DNA from: Thalassospiraceae bacterium | GTDB lineage: Bacteria; Pseudomonadota; Alphaproteobacteria; Rhodospirillales; Magnetovibrionaceae | DNA length: 6,818 nt | Reading direction: 5' to 3' | Assembly: GCA_030638205.1 (NCBI GenBank) | Contig: DAOWFB010000134.1 | Coordinates: forward strand, 1 to 6,818 | Shown: positions 6,359 through 6,818 of the stretch, in pieces | Position numbering within the stretch: the first letter of the stretch is position 1 | Layout: every line of letters starts with the position of its first letter | Program-made: the position numbers and the translations under genes | The notes under the pieces: generated by a model | Told to the model about the DNA's origin: nothing | What the model saw: only the letters and a program-made list of their open reading frames with translations | Databases searched by the model: none

Positions 6359-6818
6359 TTAACGAGAAACCCGGTTACGCCCGCTATCCTTGGCCCGGTA
6401 CAGGGCCTCATCAGCTGCTTTTAGGGATTCCATGGGATTTTGCCCATCTGTGTGTTCGGTAGCGCCGATGGATATGGTTACGCTAACCGTATCTTGTTTA
6501 ACTTTAGCTGATGATTTTTTTCCGGTTTTTTCTTTTGGCCCGGATTTAGGTTTGTCCTTGGGCCTGTCATCGGCACGAAGGCTAAAATAGCTTTCAGCAA
6601 TATCTTTGCGTACTTTTTCAAGATGGACCAGAGCATGATCGAGAGATTTGCCCGGGAACATTATGGTGAATTCTTCACCGCCATAGCGATATGCCTTACC
6701 TCCGCCACGAACCTGCATAATTTTACTGGCTACAAGTTTAAGAACCTGATCGCCAACATCATGTCCATAGGTGTCGTTGAATTTTTTAAAATGATCCACA
6801 TCAAGCATGGCCACCGAA
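6359..6818 (-). CDS. Diguanylate cyclase, GGDEF domain (N-terminal part outside window)
   Basis: This is the C-terminal catalytic domain of an enzyme making cyclic di-GMP from two GTP. The frame runs off the right edge (6818). The GTG at 6814 is internal, since it falls just before the domain's first strand (VAMLDVDHFKKFNDTYGHD). The metal and substrate motif YGHDVGD is followed by the active-site GGEEF at 6682-6668 (RYGGEEF), so catalysis looks intact. The usual RxxD inhibitory site, placed so that its Asp lies six residues before the first Gly, reads RGGG here. A Lys-rich insertion (about 29 residues, roughly 6577-6491) follows YFSLRADDRP. The domain closes with ADEALYRAKDSGRNRV. As I recall, a subgroup of proteobacterial cyclases shares both the Gly-rich segment and such an insertion. 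Sensor and membrane parts, if any, lie outside, so the input signal is unknown. Confidence 0.93.
   Translation of the reverse strand, partial: SVAMLDVDHFKKFNDTYGHDVGDQVLKLVASKIMQVRGGGKAYRYGGEEFTIMFPGKSLDHALVHLEKVRKDIAESYFSLRADDRPKDKPKSGPKEKTGKKSSAKVKQDTVSVTISIGATEHTDGQNPMESLKAADEALYRAKDSGRNRVSR

Overview
The window carries ordinary chromosomal genes from what is most likely an alphaproteobacterium. The gltB-gltD order, the GltD start and C-terminal style, and the kind of GGDEF protein at the right edge all fit that group. The genus cannot be read from the sequence, and the class call is an inference from protein style.

Positions 1-4992 (+ strand) hold the NADPH-dependent glutamate synthase operon. 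First comes the C-terminal part of gltB, with its 5' end outside the window. It is followed after 2 bases by a complete gltD. Together they make the two subunits of GOGAT, which transfers the amide of glutamine to 2-oxoglutarate to form two glutamates. GltD takes electrons from NADPH and passes them to the FMN and 3Fe-4S sites of GltB.

Positions 4993-5619 form an unusually structured stretch with no credible protein gene. It begins with a second copy of the gltD 3' end: 80 bp are identical, and the 24 bp before that encode the same eight residues with eight silent differences. Next come GGGGACACCCC repeats and three A-rich 13-14 bp tandem units. A strong hairpin follows that reads as an intrinsic terminator only on the - strand, and upstream of it on that strand lies a region rich in complementary segments. 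This could be a small RNA or a long 3' UTR.

Positions 5620-6818 (- strand) hold a small two-helix membrane protein of the bacterial PH-like type. The C-terminal GGDEF domain of a diguanylate cyclase follows, with its N-terminus beyond the right edge. Both genes converge on gltBD. I see no new protein system; the notable part is the gltD 3'-end duplication and the RNA-like region next to it.
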